A stretch of DNA of 64,000 bases from Gracilimonas sp964505215. Its GTDB lineage: Bacteria > Bacteroidota > Rhodothermia > Balneolales > Balneolaceae. The notes below the pieces were generated by a model. The model worked only from the letters and a program-made list of their open reading frames with translations, did not search any database and was not told where the DNA came from. A program made the position numbers and the translations under genes. Below are positions 34,975 through 43,328 of the stretch, one piece after another. Each line of letters opens with the position of its first letter. Position 1 is the stretch's first letter. The stretch spans positions 1-64,000 of the forward strand of contig CAZDGU010000004.1 in the NCBI GenBank assembly GCA_964505215.1, given 5' to 3'.

Positions 34975-35493
34975 ATGAGGAAAACAGATAAGGAAATACT
35001 ATTTGACCAGCTAATCGAAGAAAATAAAGGTCGAATATACCGAATCTGTTACTCTTTTTTGAGCAACCGTGAGGATGTAGCCGATCTATATCAAGAGATA
35101 TTGACAGAGATATGGAAGTCTCTTGATCGATTTCGGCATAACTCCTCATGGTCCACCTATATTTACCGGATTACGGTGAATAATGCTATCAAATTTAAGG
35201 CCAAATCAGCTAAAAATCGGGAAATTCTTAAAGAGGAAGGGTTATCAGAAATTCCTTATAACAGTGAACTTAACGAAGTTCAGGAAAAAGACCAGATGTT
35301 GAATCAGATGCACCGGTGTATCCAAATGCTGAAAGATGCTGACCGATTGCTGATATCTCTTGTATTAGAAGACTTGTCCTACAAGGAAATTGCCAGAATT
35401 CTAAATAGTAACACCAATCTTGTTGGGGTTAGAATTAACCGAATTAAAAAAAGAATTACCAAATTAATGGAGAAACATTATGGACCCTTTTGA
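34975..35493 (+). CDS. ECF-type RNA polymerase sigma factor
   Basis: The 172-residue protein has region 2 (ENKGRIYRICYSFLSNREDVADLYQEILTEIWKSL, with the DLYQE core binding motif), a linker, and region 4 with a helix-turn-helix (LLISLVLEDLSYKEIARILNSNTNLVGVRINRIKKRI). There is no region 1 or 3. It would direct a small regulon, probably including its own operon. It overlaps the next gene by 14 bases, the usual coupling with an anti-sigma factor. Confidence 0.93.
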   Translation: MRKTDKEILFDQLIEENKGRIYRICYSFLSNREDVADLYQEILTEIWKSLDRFRHNSSWSTYIYRITVNNAIKFKAKSAKNREILKEEGLSEIPYNSELNEVQEKDQMLNQMHRCIQMLKDADRLLISLVLEDLSYKEIARILNSNTNLVGVRINRIKKRITKLMEKHYGPF

Positions 35494-36076
35494 AAAAGTG
35501 AAAAAAGAATGGGACTCTCAACAACTTAAACCTGAGATTGATTTGGACTCAATTCACCGGGAAACAAAAAATGAGCTTTTCAAGCATCAGCAAAAACTGA
35601 TCTTTACCAATCTTGTTGTGTCCGTGTCTTTTGCAATAGTTTTTATTGCGTTAGGCTGGCTCTGGTATTGTTTTCCTAACCGGACTCTATATTTTTACAT
35701 TGGGCTTGCTTCAATGGGGCTATTGTTGCTGGTTACCTTGGTTGGCTTCTGGTCAGGAGCTCATTACAAAAAAGAAGACTCCTATAAAAGCACTAATAAG
35801 TATTTGAAAGACCGAATCAAAAAACTTTCAATTCGAAAGTTTATGATTCAGAAGTTTTTTCCAATTTATTTGGTGCTGTTGCTTTTTTGCCTGTTTATGT
35901 ACTATGCTGATATTTTAGCAAACGCTTCGGTAGGTTATATTTTTGCGGCTTATAGTGGAACAACACTCTATTTTATAGTTGTGTATATAGCATCTCGAAA
36001 AATGCGACTACGAAAGCTGGATGAGATTGAAAAACTTACAGAGAAACTCAGAAAGTGGTCTGATGAATTTCAATAA
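35480..36076 (+). CDS. Four-helix membrane protein, probable anti-sigma factor
   Basis: The 198-residue protein has a cytosolic N terminus (1-40: MDPFEKVKKEWDSQQLKPEID) and two pairs of membrane helices (about 42-65, 70-92, 124-145, 150-168). It has cytosolic basic loops and a C-terminal coiled-coil (RKLDEIEKLTEKLRKWSDEF). No ZAS/HxxxCxxC motif is present. Overlap with the sigma-factor gene and the short cytosolic N-terminal segment suggest it holds the sigma factor at the membrane (inference). The family itself is not recognised. Confidence 0.7.
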   Translation: MDPFEKVKKEWDSQQLKPEIDLDSIHRETKNELFKHQQKLIFTNLVVSVSFAIVFIALGWLWYCFPNRTLYFYIGLASMGLLLLVTLVGFWSGAHYKKEDSYKSTNKYLKDRIKKLSIRKFMIQKFFPIYLVLLLFCLFMYYADILANASVGYIFAAYSGTTLYFIVVYIASRKMRLRKLDEIEKLTEKLRKWSDEFQ

Positions 36077-36127
36077 ATATCAATAGGGGAAGTCTATCAG
36101 TATTTAACCTTTTAATAGGATGGGCAT

Positions 36128-36468
36128 AAAAACCTGCAACATCCGAGTAGATCCCGTTAACGCAAGCGTCCGCTTGTGCAAATTCCCTGCTTGCACTATG
36201 GTAAATGAGGGAAAATATGTTGTGAGTCGGCCTAATTCCCAGTTAAAACCCTGCATGTTGAATCACGGATTTGCACAGTTTTTTGGATTACGCGGATGAG
36301 AAATATTCTGCTTTTAATCTTCCAATAAGCCGGGTGCGAAAAAATCTGAGTCATCCGTGCAATCCCTTAAATCTGCGGTTCAAACCGGAAGTAAATAACC
36401 GATGGCTTCCAATTCACCCCACAGGAAGCCGGAGCTTTCGGGACTGTGTTGTTAAGCTGGAGCCGAGG
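36128..36468 (+). repeat. Composite intergenic repeat, copy B
   Basis: It begins with a fragment of module D's right half (36128-36158, ACATCCGAGTAGATCC...). P1 (36163-36176), the same 60-base core as copy A (36197-36257) and module D (36258 to about 36387) follow. P2 GGAAGC-CGGA-GCTTTC is at 36424-36439, then a decayed P3. It is in the same orientation as copy A, and most differences from A are transitions. P3 has lost its pairing (TTGTTAAGC...), so this copy is degenerating. The rest of the gap to 36549 holds nothing recognised. Confidence 0.9.
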
Positions 36469-36549
36469 TTAATGAGAACAATCGAGGGTTAACGAGTAAC
36501 AGCAGTAGAGGGCCAGGAAATAGTCTGCGTATGAGAGTCGCTATAAAAA

Positions 36550-37398
36550 TCAATCTACAGAATGGTTTACAATAAACTCTTCAGGAATTTCTGTATCTGA
36601 AACTCCGATGCCGAATAATGCATAATCGTATTTTGCGGGGTCTTCGGGATCTAACATTTTAAGTCTTTTGGTGAGTTCAAGTACCGCTTTCCAATCGTTT
36701 TGGCGGCGTGAGAGCAGTCCTAATTTTCGAGCCTGACGGGCAACGTGTACGTCCAGCGGGATTTTCAATTCGGCGGGAGGCATAAAATCCATAATACCTA
36801 AATCAACGGGGCTATTTTTTCGGATGCACCAGCGTAAATACATGTACAAACGTTTTGCTGAGCTGTTTTTGGCCGTATTGGAAACATGCTTGCGTGTGCG
36901 GCGCGGGGTTTCGGGATGAAGACTGAAAAACTGATGATGAAAGATACTTATAAGCTGTTCATCCTGTCGGCGGGCTGTATCATAGCAATGTTTCCAAAAG
37001 TGCTCGAAGGTGCCGTAACGCAGTAAAACAGTCTGAAGATTTTTTATCAGCCAGTGCATGTCTATAGGTTTGAAAGTGCGATGTTTAAAGTCATCAAAAA
37101 CAACTCGATCAGTCTCACTGTAATTGGTGATGAACTCAGCAGGCTTAAACTTCATTCTTTCCAGAAAATTTTCCACTTTAGCAATTACAATGTCACGGCG
37201 GCCCCAGCCCATAGTAGCGGCAAAAAAGCCCGCTAACTCCTGATCGGCTTTCTCTTCAAATGCGTGCATAAATTGCACAGGATCATGCTCAATATAATCG
37301 GGCTGTTCAACGGTTGTAACCATGTCGTCTAAAAATGGTTTTAGCAGCTTTAGCTTATTTCGGGAAATGGTTTTATATGGTTTTCGTTTTCGAGCCAA
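36550..37398 (-). CDS. TIGR02757/DUF2400-family protein
   Basis: The 282-residue protein has the family sequence pattern: YIEHDPVQFMHAF near the N terminus, ADQELAGFFAATMGWGRRD, and a C-terminal DLGIMDFMPPAELKIPLDVHVARQARKLGLL. An ending resembling helix-hairpin-helix glycosylases follows (LDPEDPAKYDYALFGIGV). It is annotated as an uncharacterised family common in Bacteroidota. A DNA-repair-like fold is my inference from the C-terminal pattern. It lies between repeat copies B and C. Confidence 0.82.
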   Translation of the reverse strand: MARKRKPYKTISRNKLKLLKPFLDDMVTTVEQPDYIEHDPVQFMHAFEEKADQELAGFFAATMGWGRRDIVIAKVENFLERMKFKPAEFITNYSETDRVVFDDFKHRTFKPIDMHWLIKNLQTVLLRYGTFEHFWKHCYDTARRQDEQLISIFHHQFFSLHPETPRRTRKHVSNTAKNSSAKRLYMYLRWCIRKNSPVDLGIMDFMPPAELKIPLDVHVARQARKLGLLSRRQNDWKAVLELTKRLKMLDPEDPAKYDYALFGIGVSDTEIPEEFIVNHSVD

Positions 37399-37498
37399 TT
37401 GGATTGTTAGATTTAATTATACTAAGGTATTTCTTACAACAGCCGATAATGAGTTTAAATTTCCATCGGCACTGTGTACATAACAAAACCTGTACAAA

Positions 37499-38110
37499 TT
37501 GATTCAATTACTCACTTATTGGTTTTTCAACTTGGTTGACTTGCGTGTACACCAAAAATATGGCGAGCGTAAAGCGGCGCTGTTCAAAAATCACCCCAAA
37601 ACGCTGGTGGAAATTGGGGCCGGATATGGAGCTAATTTCAGATATTTGAAGGAGGGAACCCGAGTAAAAGTGATAGAACCGAATGCCGGATTTCATAAAG
37701 TATTGCACCGGCGAGCTGAAAAATTCGGAATTATCCTTGAATTATATGAGGGAAGGGCAGAAGATATGCAGCTATCTGATAATTCTACAGAAATGGTAAT
37801 TGGCAGCTTAGTGCTTTGCTCGGTAGATAATCCCCCAAAAGTTTTATCACAAATAAGACGAATATTAAAACCCAAAGGGAAATTCGTTTTTATAGAACAC
37901 GTTCGGGCTCATAAACATAGCTGGATTTGTAAGGTTCAAAAAAAAGTAAAAATTCCCTGGAAGTGGCTATTTGATGGCTGCAATGTAACCCGGGATACGG
38001 GTCGGATTATCCAAATGGCCGGGTTTAGCAGCGTAAAGCAAGAGCACTATTCTCAGTTTTCAATTTTTGTTCCCATCATGCCGCACGTAGCCGGCGTTGC
38101 CGTTTTGTGA
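37499..38110 (+). CDS. Class I SAM-dependent methyltransferase (METTL7-like)
   Basis: The 203-residue protein has motif I VEIGAGYGANFRYL, VKVIEPN, the motif IV region MVIGSLVLCSVDNP, and RILKPKGKFVFIEHVRAH. This arrangement resembles the METTL7/UbiE-like Methyltransf_11 clade. The substrate is unknown. The N terminus (MIQLLTYWFFNLVDL) is hydrophobic and may associate with membrane. The frame opens after a stop at 37481; TTG at 37499 is the best start, no ATG being available. Its stop is followed within 10 bases by repeat copy C. Confidence 0.8.
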   Translation: MIQLLTYWFFNLVDLRVHQKYGERKAALFKNHPKTLVEIGAGYGANFRYLKEGTRVKVIEPNAGFHKVLHRRAEKFGIILELYEGRAEDMQLSDNSTEMVIGSLVLCSVDNPPKVLSQIRRILKPKGKFVFIEHVRAHKHSWICKVQKKVKIPWKWLFDGCNVTRDTGRIIQMAGFSSVKQEHYSQFSIFVPIMPHVAGVAVL

Positions 38111-38119
38111 TAAGTCTCG

Positions 38120-38376
38120 ATTTGAATCACGGGTTTGCACAGATTTTTGGATTTCATTCCTAGCGCAAGCGTCCGCTTGTGCTAATCCAGGACGCTGGAA
38201 CAAGGTTTTTAATTATATATTTGGTCTATATGGACTTGAAAAAATCCGCGTCATCCGTGCAATCTCTTTAATCTGTGATTCAAAACTGAAATATAAATAG
38301 TCTTATGTTTTCAGTTCAACCGACTGGAAGCCGGAGCTTCCGGGACTGCGTTGCTAAGCCGGAGCTTAGCAACGAG
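38120..38376 (+). repeat. Composite intergenic repeat, copy C
   Basis: Module D opens with TTTGAATCAC (38121) but is interrupted by P1 (38166-38179) and a shortened P1 relative CCAGGACGCTGG (38187-38198). D resumes as AAAATCCGCGTCATCCGTG (38240 on) and ends AATCTGTGATTCAAA (38270-38284). P2 GGAAGC-CGGA-GCTTCC (38326-38341) and an intact P3 with an 11-bp stem (38349-38374) follow. The unique core of copies A and B is absent. Module order differs from A, which shows that the parts move or are exchanged separately. Confidence 0.9.
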
Positions 38377-38398
38377 TGGTAAGTGTAGAATATCACTC

Positions 38399-38417
38399 AA
38401 ACTCTTGGAGAGTTTTT
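38399..38417 (+). terminator. Short hairpin and T run after repeat C
   Basis: AAACTCT (38399-38405) pairs with AGAGTTT (38409-38415) around TGG and continues with Ts. It points rightward, so it could end the methyltransferase transcript after it has passed repeat C. It lies 11 bases before the 3' end of mutY. Confidence 0.5.
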
Positions 38418-38427
38418 CCCTAATAAG

Positions 38428-39507
38428 TCACTCGTTTTGGTGAATTTCAGTCATTCTCTCAATTACTATTTTGTTGGCCTTGGGGAATGGATATTGCTCC
38501 AGCTGGTTGATGTTCACCCAGCGAATTTCCCGACTTTCTTTGGGTTTCGGAGTTCCGGAAATCAGCGTGCAGTAAAAAGCGTGCATGGTGATGGAGAAGT
38601 GTGAGTACGTGTGTTTCAAGCTCATCAATTTTTGGCGGGTTTTCACTTCCACATCCAGCTCTTCCTTCAGCTCTCGCTCAACAGTTGTTTGGATGTCCTC
38701 ATCTTTTTTCTGCTTGCCTCCCGGAAATTCCCACATTCCACCTAACATGGCATTTTCGGGACGTAAGGCAATCAGTACTTTTCCATTTTCGTGCTCAATA
38801 ATACCGATGCCAATTACATGATGCGGTTTTTTCTTGGCGGGAGATTTATAAGGAATGATATCCGTTTTGGCCACTTTTGAAGCCACACAGCCGGTTTGAA
38901 TGGGACAGTTTGCACAATCGGGATTTGTGGGTTTGCACACGATGGCACCGAGTTCCATCAGCGCCTGATTGAAGTCGCCGGGCTGTTTTTCATCTATTAA
39001 TTCGTTGGCAAAATCACGGACGGTGTTTTTGGTTTTGGTACTTCGGACGTCTTCCTCAATGCCAAAATATCGCGTAAGCACCCGAATCACATTTCCATCT
39101 ACCACAGCGTTGGCTTTCCCGAACGCAATGCTGGTAACCGCGGCTGCCGTATAAGGACCAATTCCCTTTAGCTTGATGATTTCATCATAACTTTCGGGAA
39201 GTTTGCCGTCGTATTTTTCCACAACTGTTTTTGCTGCGGTATGGAGATTCCGAGCGCGGCTGTAATATCCCAATCCTTCCCAGGCTTTCAGTACTTCCTG
39301 CTGCTCAGCTTTTGCCAAATCTTGTACGGTGGGAAATAACGAAATAAAGTTCTGAAAATAGGGAGTAGCCTGATCAACCCGCGTTTGCTGCAGCATAATT
39401 TCAGAAACCCAAATTTTGTAAGGATCAGCTTCACCCCTCCACGGCATTTGGCGTTTATGATGCTGATACCAAGCAAGAAGGTGAGTAGAAAAGTCGGTGT
39501 GGTCCAA
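38428..39507 (-). CDS. mutY: A/G-specific adenine glycosylase
   Basis: The 359-residue protein has catalytic Glu36 in VSEIMLQQTRVD and the helix-hairpin-helix LKGIGPYTAAAV. Asp135 is in VVDGNVIRVL, and a [4Fe-4S] cluster is bound by Cys189, 196, 199 and 205 (C-x6-C-x2-C-x5-C). The C-terminal NUDIX-like domain (GGMWEFPGGKQKKDED, KEELDV) recognises 8-oxoG. It removes A paired with 8-oxoguanine. It is probably last in a minus-strand operon behind the Ig-domain protein (24-base gap). Confidence 0.96.
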   Translation of the reverse strand: MDHTDFSTHLLAWYQHHKRQMPWRGEADPYKIWVSEIMLQQTRVDQATPYFQNFISLFPTVQDLAKAEQQEVLKAWEGLGYYSRARNLHTAAKTVVEKYDGKLPESYDEIIKLKGIGPYTAAAVTSIAFGKANAVVDGNVIRVLTRYFGIEEDVRSTKTKNTVRDFANELIDEKQPGDFNQALMELGAIVCKPTNPDCANCPIQTGCVASKVAKTDIIPYKSPAKKKPHHVIGIGIIEHENGKVLIALRPENAMLGGMWEFPGGKQKKDEDIQTTVERELKEELDVEVKTRQKLMSLKHTYSHFSITMHAFYCTLISGTPKPKESREIRWVNINQLEQYPFPKANKIVIERMTEIHQNE

Positions 39508-39531
39508 AAAATTGGTTGGTTTTTGAATTAG

Positions 39532-41073
39532 TTATTCACTTTCGCCATCTCGCGAAATATTGAGCACCTTCAGCGTTACGTCTATGGAAGAAGCAGCTCC
39601 TAAAAGGTCGGTGGCAATTACTTTAAAAGTAGATTCTCCAATTTGCCGCTCGGAGGGCGTCCAAGTAAATAAACCCGTTTTTTCGTTGATGGTTGAGCCA
39701 TCAGGCAAGTCTACTCCAATGTATCTAATCAACGAGCTTTGGGGATTTTCAGGATCGGTTGCGCTTATCTGGAGTTCATATTTTTCGTTAACGGCAATGG
39801 ATGTGGATCGAATGGGACTAAAGCGCGGCGGCGTGTTGAATGCCCGCACATCAACTACAAAACGCGTGCTGTCGGTTTTACCATCGGGACTGCTGGCCAC
39901 AATATTAAACCAAAAAGTACCCACCTGATTTACCGTTGGCTGCCAGAAAAATCCTTGTTTACGAATTTTGGCATTTGTTACATTCGAGCGATAGGAAAAC
40001 TCTACCTGATCGGCGGGATAATCTCCCTGCATTTCGAGCGGCAGCAGCAGCGGCTTTGGATAGGGAACCACCTGATTGGGAATATTTTTAATAGCAAACT
40101 GCGTGCTTCCGGATGCTGTCGCAGTTTGAGCTGCATCACGAGCCAAAACTTCAGAAATCATATTATTTTCAGATATCCAAAGTGCAGAACCGCTTTTGGC
40201 TAAAAAATTACCGGCTTGGGTGTCATTTTTCCAGAGCTGCTCTTTTCCTTTTTTATCGATGGTCCAAACTTTTCCGGATTCAGTCCGCGCAAAAATAAAT
40301 TCATTCCAGCTTATAATTTTATCAACCGGTTCATTCACTCGTCCAATTCGCTTTCCAATGCCGCGCGATTGTATCTCATAAATTTCACCGGATTCCGTAC
40401 TTCCCCAAAGGTCTTGGTTCTCAATAAAAATCCGGTTCAGCGGTTTTTTTAAGCTGATGTTAGCTGAGGTTTGAAGTTGGTCATCTTCCTGAGAAAAAAC
40501 CAAAAGAGCCGGCGCATTGGTAAGCACAAAAAGCTGATTGCTGCTGTTAGAAGAGCGAATGTCAATGACTGAAGCCCCGTCAATTTCATCCTTCATTACA
40601 AATTGTGGAGCCGTATCTACCGTTTCGGGCGTTTCTAATGATACAACGCCCAATCCTTTATCACCCATAGCTATAAAAAGGTCATTATTCAGGCGGGCGG
40701 CTCCTTTTGGCGGTGCGGGAAGAACGGTGGAAGAATATACGCCCAGTACAGAGGTTGGTTCTAAAACAGTGAGGCGCCTTGAGTTTCCGAATAAATAAGC
40801 AAAGCGGATATCACTCATCATTTTGTGACCGCGCCGCTGCATTCCCGAAGAAGTATAAAGCCACTGCAAAGAATCTGAGTAGGTGCGGAAAACAGCCATT
40901 CCATCGCGCTGCGAAAGTACGTATAGGTGAGTGGGTGAGGCCTGCATGGCGGCAACTTCAGGAACTTCCATAAGGCGAGAGTAATCCTGAGTCAGCTGCG
41001 GTTGGGCTTCGGCTTGGAAGCAAAATATCAGTACCGTAAAAAGGATAGAAATAAGTTTAACCGTGTTGTTCAT
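39532..41073 (-). CDS. Exported propeller-like protein with C-terminal Ig/cadherin-like domains
   Basis: The 513-residue protein has a signal peptide (about 1-23, ending AEA-Q). An N-terminal region of repeated short strands reads as a WD-like or propeller domain (LYVLSQRDGMAVFRTYSD, LFVLTNAPALLVFSQEDD). Two C-terminal Ig-like domains follow (about 330-420 and 425-505), the last with the He_PIG pattern TDPENPQSS, DLPDGSTINEKTGLFTWTP. It ends ISRDGESE without a type IX sorting tail, so it is probably periplasmic. It begins 4 bases after the epimerase gene. Function unknown. Confidence 0.75.
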   Translation of the reverse strand: MNNTVKLISILFTVLIFCFQAEAQPQLTQDYSRLMEVPEVAAMQASPTHLYVLSQRDGMAVFRTYSDSLQWLYTSSGMQRRGHKMMSDIRFAYLFGNSRRLTVLEPTSVLGVYSSTVLPAPPKGAARLNNDLFIAMGDKGLGVVSLETPETVDTAPQFVMKDEIDGASVIDIRSSNSSNQLFVLTNAPALLVFSQEDDQLQTSANISLKKPLNRIFIENQDLWGSTESGEIYEIQSRGIGKRIGRVNEPVDKIISWNEFIFARTESGKVWTIDKKGKEQLWKNDTQAGNFLAKSGSALWISENNMISEVLARDAAQTATASGSTQFAIKNIPNQVVPYPKPLLLPLEMQGDYPADQVEFSYRSNVTNAKIRKQGFFWQPTVNQVGTFWFNIVASSPDGKTDSTRFVVDVRAFNTPPRFSPIRSTSIAVNEKYELQISATDPENPQSSLIRYIGVDLPDGSTINEKTGLFTWTPSERQIGESTFKVIATDLLGAASSIDVTLKVLNISRDGESE

Positions 41074-41077
41074 AATG

Positions 41078-42052
41078 CTATAGCCAGTTGTGCAATTTAT
41101 ACCAGTGAATAGTTCGTGAAATACCTTCTGCCAACGAAACCTGTGGACAATAATTTAACTCTTGCTCTGCTTTTTCTGAAGAGCAGGTCCATTCTAAAAT
41201 AAGTTCATTCGCTTTTTCTTTGTTTAAAACGGGATAGACGCCAAATAATGATGCAACATTTTCAACCGCTCCGGCTACCTTTTTCACCAGCTTGGCATTT
41301 AATTTAAGAGGAATGGTTTTTTTATTCATCACTTTGGCGGTTATGGCGCGTATTTCGTTCCAGGAATGTGTGCCTTCACCGGAAATAAAGTAGGAGTGAA
41401 TGCCGGGCTTGGTGTGAGCCGCTGCCTTTAAAATCCCGTTCACCAAATCGCTCACATACACCATAGAAACCCGTGGATTGTTCCCATCGCCCACCATTGG
41501 ACAAATGCCTTTTGAGAAAGCCTGAAAAAAAGCAAAAATCTGATCTTCGCGCGGACCATACACAGCCGGCGGGCGGATGATTTTTATGCTTTCATCCTTT
41601 TTGGCAATATCCCGGATGCGAGCTTCCATTTCTTTTTTGGATGCTCCATACATACTCACCGGATTCATGGGGTCATCTTCGGTTCTTGGGGAACCGTTGC
41701 TGGGACCCGCTGCTGCCAAAGAAGATAAAATAACCATGTTTTTGACGCCTTTCTTTTGCGCAACTCTGATAAGATCTTCCGTAGCATCTACATTTGCCTG
41801 AATAAATTCCTTTTCAGTTGGCGCTTTTACAATAGCGGCAATGTGGAAAAGAACGTCAACACCATCTAATCCTTCGCTCAAGGCTTCAAAATTTTGAAGG
41901 TCGCCGGTAATGCGCTTAAAATTCAATCCTTCAAGCCACTTGTCTTTTGTGCGCACTAAACACCGTACTTCGTCATAATTGGCAGACTGAAGAAGTGTTT
42001 CCACTAAATGGCTTCCAATAAAACCTGTCCCTCCGGTTACAAAGGCTTTCAT
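41078..42052 (-). CDS. NAD-dependent epimerase/dehydratase family protein
   Basis: The 324-residue protein is an extended short-chain dehydrogenase: GGTGFIGSHL (7-16), the active-site YGASK motif (about 139), SSLAAAGPS and IIRPPAVYGPRED. Candidate roles are nucleotide-sugar modification or a 3-ketosphinganine/ceramide reductase of the CerR type. The second is raised by the sphingolipid-like genes across the divergent 105-base gap, but this gene is first in an operon with an Ig protein and mutY, which weakens the link. Confidence 0.85.
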   Translation of the reverse strand: MKAFVTGGTGFIGSHLVETLLQSANYDEVRCLVRTKDKWLEGLNFKRITGDLQNFEALSEGLDGVDVLFHIAAIVKAPTEKEFIQANVDATEDLIRVAQKKGVKNMVILSSLAAAGPSNGSPRTEDDPMNPVSMYGASKKEMEARIRDIAKKDESIKIIRPPAVYGPREDQIFAFFQAFSKGICPMVGDGNNPRVSMVYVSDLVNGILKAAAHTKPGIHSYFISGEGTHSWNEIRAITAKVMNKKTIPLKLNAKLVKKVAGAVENVASLFGVYPVLNKEKANELILEWTCSSEKAEQELNYCPQVSLAEGISRTIHWYKLHNWL

Positions 42053-42157
42053 TAAATTCCTTATATTTGAAGATTATTTGGATTAAAAAAAGAGATTAAC
42101 AACAAGCAGTTATGCAGAGCCGGAAGATACAAATCTACCCTCTGCTTTTAAATTTTT

Positions 42158-43309
42158 ATGAAAGAATTAAGAGTCGCTCTTTTTACCGGCAATTACAATC
42201 ATATTAAAGACGGGGTTTCCTTAACTCTGAACCGATTGGTAAAATTTCTGGAAAAGCAGGGTGTTTCCGTACTTGTATTTGGGCCAACGGTTGATGAGCC
42301 GGCGCTGAACCATAATGGCCGCTTGGTTTCCGTGCCTTCTATCCGAATGCCGGTTTCAGGTCGGGGAGAATACAGGGTTCCAATGGGACTTTTCCGCACG
42401 GCGAGAGCTGAATTAGAAGAATTTTCTCCTACCTTAGTTCACATCGCAACTCCTGATTTTGCCGGATATAAAGCGTTGAAGTGGGCGAAAAAAAATAACG
42501 TTCAGGTTGTTTCATCTTATCACACGCACTTTACGAGCTATTTTAAATATTATGGATTAGGTCCGGTTGAGTTTTTGGCATGGAAATATTTGAGCTGGTT
42601 TTATAATTCCACCACGCACGTGTATGTGCCATCTCAGTCTATGATTGATGAACTTAAAAAACATGGATTTGACTCAAATATGAAAATATGGGCCCGAGGG
42701 GTGAATACAGAGCTGTTTTCTCCCGAAAAAAGAGATATTGAATGGCGGCGCTCGCTGGGTTTTGAGAATGATGACATTGTGGTGACCTTTGTTTCGCGAC
42801 TGGTTTGGGAGAAGGAGCTGGATACTTATAAAGAAAGCGTGCAGCAGGTAGCTAAGGAAAATCCCAAGGTAAAGCCACTGATTGTGGGAGACGGACCTGC
42901 AAAGTCAGAGCTGGCAGAATTGATGCCGGAAGCGAAATTTACGGGCTTTTTAAATGGTGAAGAATTAGCCCGTGCGTACGCCAGCAGTGATGTGTTTCTA
43001 TTTCCCTCGCACACCGAAACCTTTGGAAATGTAACTTTAGAAGCCATGAGCAGCGGACTTCCTTGTTTAGTAGCCGATGCCACCGGGAGTAAATCGCTGG
43101 TAGAACATGGGGTGAATGGCGGACTGGCCGAGCCGGGAAATAAAGCAGATTTCACCAAAAAGCTATCAATCATCACATCTGACGAATCTTTAAGAAAGAA
43201 AATGAAAACAGCATCCCGGGAAAAAGCACTTGCTTACGAGTGGGATGAGATTAATGGGCAATTACTTGAAAATTACCGGAAAGCGTTGACGCTGCCGGTG
43301 CCTAATTAG
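42158..43309 (+). CDS. GT4-family glycosyltransferase (lipid-glycosyltransferase-like)
   Basis: The 383-residue protein has a GT-B fold. The N-terminal domain shows LFTGNYNHIKDGVSLTLNRL and VSSYHTHFTSYFKYYG. The nucleotide-sugar site shows ARGVNTELFSP, FVSRLVWEKELD, IVGDGPAKSEL and the EX7E motif in FPSHTETFGNVTLEAMSSGLP. The layout resembles SqdX/MgtA-type enzymes that glycosylate diacylglycerol or other lipids. It is followed 19 bases later by a second GT4 gene, and then the SPT-like gene. A lipid acceptor, perhaps ceramide, is an inference. Confidence 0.9.
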   Translation: MKELRVALFTGNYNHIKDGVSLTLNRLVKFLEKQGVSVLVFGPTVDEPALNHNGRLVSVPSIRMPVSGRGEYRVPMGLFRTARAELEEFSPTLVHIATPDFAGYKALKWAKKNNVQVVSSYHTHFTSYFKYYGLGPVEFLAWKYLSWFYNSTTHVYVPSQSMIDELKKHGFDSNMKIWARGVNTELFSPEKRDIEWRRSLGFENDDIVVTFVSRLVWEKELDTYKESVQQVAKENPKVKPLIVGDGPAKSELAELMPEAKFTGFLNGEELARAYASSDVFLFPSHTETFGNVTLEAMSSGLPCLVADATGSKSLVEHGVNGGLAEPGNKADFTKKLSIITSDESLRKKMKTASREKALAYEWDEINGQLLENYRKALTLPVPN

Positions 43310-43328
43310 GTTTTAAAATAATTTATCT

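Noticed and set aside
33526..38376. Insertion sequence or composite transposon
   Set aside because: No transposase ORF, no terminal inverted repeats bounding the cassette and no visible target duplication; only repeats are supported.
39739..40203. 154-codon plus-strand ORF within the Ig-domain gene
   Set aside because: Antisense to a protein with a signal peptide and Ig-like domains; no coding character.
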